NCBI RefSeq assembly: GCF_003287275.1 | Contig: NZ_QEVW01000006.1 | Location: forward strand, 558,001 to 622,000 | Direction: 5' to 3' | Origin: Paenibacillus taichungensis | GTDB lineage: Bacteria; Bacillota; Bacilli; Paenibacillales; Paenibacillaceae | Length of the DNA stretch: 64,000 bases | Shown: positions 60,178 through 64,000 of the stretch, piece by piece | Layout of the letters: each line of letters begins with the position of its first letter | Position numbering within the stretch: position 1 is the stretch's first letter | Translations under genes and position numbers: made by a program | The notes under the pieces: model-generated | Seen by the model: only the letters and a program-made list of their open reading frames with translations | The model's database searches: none | Told to the model about the DNA's origin: nothing

Positions 60178-60420
60178 TAAGTTAAGTTATTTTGTCGATC
60201 ACCGGCGTCTCATGATATAAAGAGAAATGAGTCTCGGATTTTACAACCACTCTCCGAATTTCATTTCAATTCACTAGTACCAAAAGTTAGTATTACCTCA
60301 ATTATGTTGACATAAGAGCTCCTGTTTTAGATCTTCACGATGATCGGCCGGTACTTGTAATAAGAAGGATCTTAGCTTTGGTGCCCCATTTCAGGTCACA
60401 GACCCAGCGTCTCACAGCAA
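60178..60420. other. Intergenic stretch without recognised features
   Basis: No ORF with RBS. A short TTATG/CATAA hairpin lies at about 60301-60314. Sequence to 60420 has no gene or regulatory pattern that I can support. Confidence 0.4.
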
Positions 60421-60450
60421 GACAAAATGGCCGGGGAACCCCCCGGCCAT
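60421..60450 (-). terminator. Terminator of araA
   Basis: ATGGCCGGGG / CCCCGGCCAT perfect 10-bp GC-rich stem followed on the minus strand by TTTTG. Confidence 0.85.
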
Positions 60451-60499
60451 AAGGAAAAGAATTTTTATGAGTTCATGAATAAGTCCATGAAAAACAAAA

Positions 60500-61918
60500 C
60501 TATTTAATCACAACGTATTCCAGGTTCACCAATTTCGCATAGGTCACGATTTGATCCGTAGTCAGGTTCAAAGATACTACGGTATGGTGACCGCCGCCAT
60601 TCTCGATCCAAGCTCTGACCCCATCCTGGAAGTTAGGCTTCACATTCCACAGTACACGGGCTACCGGCAGATTAGGCGCTGGTACTGTCGGTTCAAATGC
60701 CGATACTTCGTTGATCAACAGTTTGTAATGCGTTCCGAAGTCTGCCATGGATACTACGACACCTTCTCCCGCTTTACCATCGAATACGAGACGTGCAGGA
60801 TCTTCACGATCACCAATCCCCAGTGGGGACACGATGATCTTCGGTTTGTTGCTGGCGAGTGTCGGGTCTACTTCAAGCATGTGGGATTGAAGAATTGCCT
60901 CTTGGCCAGCTGCCATCTCGTACGTGTAATCCTCCATGAAGCCTGTGTTTTCGTTATGGGCCATAACTTTGAGCAGGCGGTCGAGTGCAGCCGTTTTCCA
61001 GTCGCCCTCACCAGCAAAGCCGTACCCTTGAGCCATCAGACGTTGAACAGCCAAACCAGGAAGTTGCTTCATGCCATGCAGATCTTCGAAGTTGGTGGTG
61101 AAGGCACTGTATCCGCCCTCGTCCAGGAAACGTTTGATCGCAATTTCATAACTTGCTTGTACACGTACGCTAGCTTCCCAAGCTTCTTTGCTGTTCGTGC
61201 CATAATCGAATTCATATAGCTCTGCATACTGAGCGATCAAATCATCGATTTCTTGCTCTGTTACGTCATTCACGTACTGCACAAGGTCGCCGATACCGAA
61301 ATAATCGACTGTCCATCCGAATTGGATCTGTGCTTCCACTTTATCGCCTTCGGTTACGCCCACATTGCGCATGTTATCACCGAAGCGAGCAACTTTGATG
61401 TTGAAGCTTTCGTTGTAAGCTACCGCTACGTCCATCCAATCCGCAACCTGCTGCTGCACTTCTGGACGCTCCCAGTAACCAACGACGATTTTGTTTTGTT
61501 TTCTCAGGCGTGCATTGATGAAGCCATATTCGCGGTCACCGTGAGCCGCCTGGTTCAGGTTCATGAAGTCCATGTCGATGGTCGCCCATGGAATGCTTTC
61601 ATTGAATTGTGTCGCGAGATGAAGCAATGGTTTTTGCAGCAATTTCGTCCCCCGAATCCACATTTTCGCAGGCGAGAACGTATGCATCCAAGTGATCACA
61701 CCGGCCACTTCGTCGCGATAGTTCACTTCTTTCATGATGCTAGTGATTTTATCTGCGCTTACCGCCAAATCCTGCAATACGAGTGGGTACGGCAGAACGC
61801 CGCTTGCATTGAGGGCATCCGTGATTTTTTGTGCATTGGCTTTAACCTCACCCAGCGCTTCTTCCCCGTACAGATGCTGCGAGCCTACGACAAACCAAAA
61901 CTGTTTAGCTGCTGACAT
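60500..61918 (-). CDS. araA: L-arabinose isomerase
   Basis: 472 aa, cytoplasmic, Mn-dependent; converts L-arabinose to L-ribulose. The conserved start [62 protein letters not shown], and the metal-site Glu/His region ([41 protein letters not shown]) are present. Length matches the shorter Firmicute AraA group. RBS AATGAGGATGAATAC. It is third in the operon araB-araD-araA, after a 270-nt gap. Confidence 0.96.
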   Translation of the reverse strand: MSAAKQFWFVVGSQHLYGEEALGEVKANAQKITDALNASGVLPYPLVLQDLAVSADKITSIMKEVNYRDEVAGVITWMHTFSPAKMWIRGTKLLQKPLLHLATQFNESIPWATIDMDFMNLNQAAHGDREYGFINARLRKQNKIVVGYWERPEVQQQVADWMDVAVAYNESFNIKVARFGDNMRNVGVTEGDKVEAQIQFGWTVDYFGIGDLVQYVNDVTEQEIDDLIAQYAELYEFDYGTNSKEAWEASVRVQASYEIAIKRFLDEGGYSAFTTNFEDLHGMKQLPGLAVQRLMAQGYGFAGEGDWKTAALDRLLKVMAHNENTGFMEDYTYEMAAGQEAILQSHMLEVDPTLASNKPKIIVSPLGIGDREDPARLVFDGKAGEGVVVSMADFGTHYKLLINEVSAFEPTVPAPNLPVARVLWNVKPNFQDGVRAWIENGGGHHTVVSLNLTTDQIVTYAKLVNLEYVVIK

Positions 61919-62188
61919 GTATTCATCCTCATTTCATTTTTATAGTTGAACAAATGGGTTACACTTACCACTCCGATTGCAGTACCATCTTCCGATCGCT
62001 GGTTATCCCCGGATTTCTTTGATCAATTTTAATAAGGATGATATCCGGTTATAAAGGCGAGCGCTTTGCTTCTACAGATTGGTACTGCACTCTCCGTTAT
62101 CGTGTAAAAGTTTGATACAACTTCATTGGTAGTAGTAACAAACAACTTATTCGCTTGAATTATTATCAACCGATCGCTACATATCAAA
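61919..62188. other. araD-araA intergenic region
   Basis: 270 nt with no gene. It contains an ATTTGTTCAAC half-site like AraR operators on the minus strand and several TA-rich stretches. No terminator was found, so read-through from araD into araA is likely. Confidence 0.35.
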
Positions 62189-62884
62189 TTACTTCTGTCC
62201 GTAGTACGCGTCTTTTCCGTGTTTCCGCAAATAGTGTTTATCCAAAATGCCTTGCGGCAGTTCTTTTGCAAAGTTATTCAATTGCCGCGCATACAGGTTC
62301 ATTTTGCACACTTCCTCCAGCACGACGCTGTTCACTACCGCCGACTTGGCGTCTTTGCCCCACGTGAACGGTGCATGACCATGAAGCAGAACTGCCGGGA
62401 TTGCCATCACATCCAGCCCGCGCTGTTCAAATGTTTCAATAATGAGACGGCCCGTCTCCGCTTCGTATCCGCGATCAACTTCATCCTGGTTCAAGAAACG
62501 GGCACAAGGTACGGCACCATAGAAGGTGTCAGCATGCGTCGTCCCCATCACGGGTACGTCCAGACCAGCTTGCGCCCAGATGGTCGCCCAGGTGGAATGA
62601 GTATGCACAATACCACCGATTTCCGGGTAATGTTTGTACAGCACCGCGTGAGTCGCGGTATCCGAAGAAGGTCTCATTTCGCCCTCCACCACATTGCCGT
62701 CCAGATCCACCACAACCATGTCGCTTGGCTTCATCCTGTCATAGCTGACACCGCTCGGTTTGATGACAAACAGGCCACTATCCCGATCCATCGCGCTGAC
62801 ATTACCCCATGTAAACTTCACGAGTCCGTGCTTCGGCAGCTCCAGATTTGCCTCATAGACCTCTTCTTTCAGTTGTTCTAACAT
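62189..62884 (-). CDS. araD: L-ribulose-5-phosphate 4-epimerase
   Basis: 231 aa class II aldolase-fold enzyme forming D-xylulose 5-phosphate from L-ribulose 5-phosphate. Zn ligands are in GGIVHTHSTWATIWAQAG (HxH) and LLHGHAPFTWG (second His); substrate and phosphate binding in LVKFTWGNVSAMD and IKPSGVSYD; catalytic Asp/Tyr region MGTTHADTFYGAVPCAR and C-terminal KHYLRKHGKDAYYGQ. Full length. RBS GGGAGGGAATAAC. Confidence 0.96.
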   Translation of the reverse strand: MLEQLKEEVYEANLELPKHGLVKFTWGNVSAMDRDSGLFVIKPSGVSYDRMKPSDMVVVDLDGNVVEGEMRPSSDTATHAVLYKHYPEIGGIVHTHSTWATIWAQAGLDVPVMGTTHADTFYGAVPCARFLNQDEVDRGYEAETGRLIIETFEQRGLDVMAIPAVLLHGHAPFTWGKDAKSAVVNSVVLEEVCKMNLYARQLNNFAKELPQGILDKHYLRKHGKDAYYGQK

Positions 62885-62913
62885 GTTATTCCCTCCCGTT
62901 CTCTAATAGTGCG

Positions 62914-63081
62914 TGTTCAAAAAGTCGGTTTTCAGTACCGAGAAGATGGGATAAAGCTAGAAATGGAGTAGCGGAGCGTAGATAGAGCTACGTGAGCAAC
63001 GGACATTTCGGCTGAATTCCATATTCGATGTTGATGATGCCACTAGGCATCCTTCGTAATCAAAAGCGGTCTTTTTGAACA
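62914..63081. mobile_element. 168-bp MITE-like element with terminal inverted repeats
   Basis: TGTTCAAAAAG (62914-62924) and CTTTTTGAACA (63071-63081) are perfect 11-bp terminal inverted repeats, with further near-matches inward (TCGGTTTT / AAAAGCGG). The interior has no ORF but carries short stems: CGGT/ACCG, CGTAG-ATAGAG-CTACG and GATGCC/GGCATC. This is a non-autonomous, structured repeat lying between araB and araD. Its right end encodes the last six residues and stop codon of araB. Confidence 0.75.
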
Positions 63082-64000
63082 TCCTCTACCAGATGATCTA
63101 CCGCCGCCTGCTCAATCGCGAGGCCCTTCCGGTAACGTTCGATAAATGCTTCAAACCCTTTGACATCCGATGCATCCGGTGCAACTTCCTCACCCTGAAC
63201 ATCGCTGAAGACCTTCTGTTCCAGGAACACATCCAGGCTCTCCTGCTGATCCTTGTTGATCATGTACGAGGCCAGAAGCGCCATGCCCCATGCGCCGCCT
63301 TCGCCCGCTGTAGACATGACGGACACTGGCACATTCATCGCTGCGGCTACGATCCGCTGTCCGACAACGGGAGTCTTGAACAGACCACCATGAGCCAAAA
63401 TGCTGTCAATCGCCACATGCTCGTTCTTCGTCAAAATGTCCATGCCGAGCTTGAGTGCACCAAATGCGGTGAACAAATGCGTGCGCATAAAGTTCGCCAG
63501 ATTGAAGTTGCTTTCCGGGGAGCGGACGAACAATGGACGACCTTTGTCGATGCCCGTAATGTTTTCACCCGAGTAATAACCGTAGCTCAGCAAACCGCCA
63601 CCATCCGGGTCGGCTTCCAACGCCTTATTGAACATCACGCTGAACAATTTGCCGGTATCCACTTCGTAGCCCATTGCCTCAGAAAATTCACGGAATAATC
63701 CAAGCCAAGCGTTGATGTCGCTGGAGCAGTTGTTGGCATGCACCATGCCTACCGGACTACCGTCCGGCGTCGTAACCATATCGATCTCGGGATACACTTT
63801 GGATAATTCCTTTTCCAAGACAATCATTGCGAACACGGATGTGCCGACAGAAATGTTGCCCGTACGCTTCCTCACGCTATTCGTGGCTACCATGCCCGTT
63901 CCGGCATCACCTTCTGGCGGACAGAGTGGAATGCCTGACTGCAAATCATTCGAAGGATCAAGTAGCTTGGCTCCCGCTTCGGTTAACTCACCAGCATTCT
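63060..64000 (-). CDS. araB: Ribulokinase, FGGY family, 5' part outside window
   Basis: The C-terminal 313 residues are in the window; the frame stays open to the edge, so the start is beyond. FGGY kinase C-terminal domain: [105 protein letters not shown]. It would phosphorylate L-ribulose at O5. The terminal residues VQKDRF and TGA stop lie within the inverted-repeat element, so the original C-terminus was replaced. It is the first gene of the ara operon in this window. Confidence 0.9.
   Translation of the reverse strand, partial: NAGELTEAGAKLLDPSNDLQSGIPLCPPEGDAGTGMVATNSVRKRTGNISVGTSVFAMIVLEKELSKVYPEIDMVTTPDGSPVGMVHANNCSSDINAWLGLFREFSEAMGYEVDTGKLFSVMFNKALEADPDGGGLLSYGYYSGENITGIDKGRPLFVRSPESNFNLANFMRTHLFTAFGALKLGMDILTKNEHVAIDSILAHGGLFKTPVVGQRIVAAAMNVPVSVMSTAGEGGAWGMALLASYMINKDQQESLDVFLEQKVFSDVQGEEVAPDASDVKGFEAFIERYRKGLAIEQAAVDHLVEDVQKDRF

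Noticed and set aside
60301..60330. TTGACA-like promoter in the SleB-araA gap
   Set aside because: No suitable -10 at 16-18 bp and no plus-strand gene downstream; probably chance.

Overview
The window looks like a chromosomal segment of a Paenibacillus-type Firmicute. This is inferred from the gene content: strong AGGAGG ribosome sites, frequent TTG/GTG starts, SLH-anchored and signal-peptide proteins, secreted plant-polysaccharide enzymes, WXG100 toxins, AraC regulators with large membrane sensor halves, and an araBDA operon. No rRNA, tRNA, CRISPR array, intact transposase or phage structural gene was found.

Layout. 0-8 kb: 3' part of an MFS transporter, a secreted 5'-nucleotidase, a lipoprotein, a macrolide phosphotransferase behind an apparent ribosome-controlled transcription attenuator, a small lipoprotein and the RNA helicase DbpA. 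8-14 kb: secreted GH43 enzyme, tandem GNAT with its own tiny leader ORF, methyltransferase, CD3324-family protein, WYL regulator and divergent DHFR-like reductase. 14-18.5 kb: AT-rich accessory patch with a frameshifted TIGR02391 gene, a 5'-truncated gene remnant, a secreted type-44 toxin-like protein and DUF5412 membrane protein. 18.5-28.7 kb: CE2/GDSL esterase, SRPBCC protein, DUF4180, TetR with divergent MBL hydrolase, then a three-gene signalling operon (double-core hybrid kinase, second kinase, SARP-type response regulator) and DinB. 28.7-41 kb: MarR plus four SDR dehydrogenases, lipoprotein with C39-like protease, PL4 rhamnogalacturonan lyase, TPR-SMI1 protein, DUF4386 protein, a Crp/Fnr gene broken by an 8-bp tandem duplication, and GntR. 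41-52 kb: SLH-anchored PAP2/vanadium-peroxidase-fold protein, AraC sensor regulator with orphan solute-binding lipoprotein ending in a tetranucleotide repeat, large TerD-like protein, Mqo. 52-60 kb: WXG100 toxin with probable immunity gene, TPR protein divergent from XRE repressor, GGDEF protein, AAC(3), lipoprotein, SleB-like hydrolase. 60-64 kb: araA, araD and partial araB, with a small inverted-repeat element forming the end of araB.

Functional themes. Plant cell-wall use links GH43, PL4, the CE2 esterase, the solute-binding protein and arabinose catabolism; two of the enzyme genes have cre-like sites upstream. Intrinsic drug modification is represented by Mph, AAC(3) and possibly the GNAT. 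The most interesting regulatory architecture is upstream of mph, where a leader ORF, a terminator and a mutually exclusive antiterminator can all be read from the sequence. Several loci show recent or switchable mutations: the Crp/Fnr duplication, the homopolymer frameshift in the TIGR02391 gene, and the tetranucleotide array at a stop codon.
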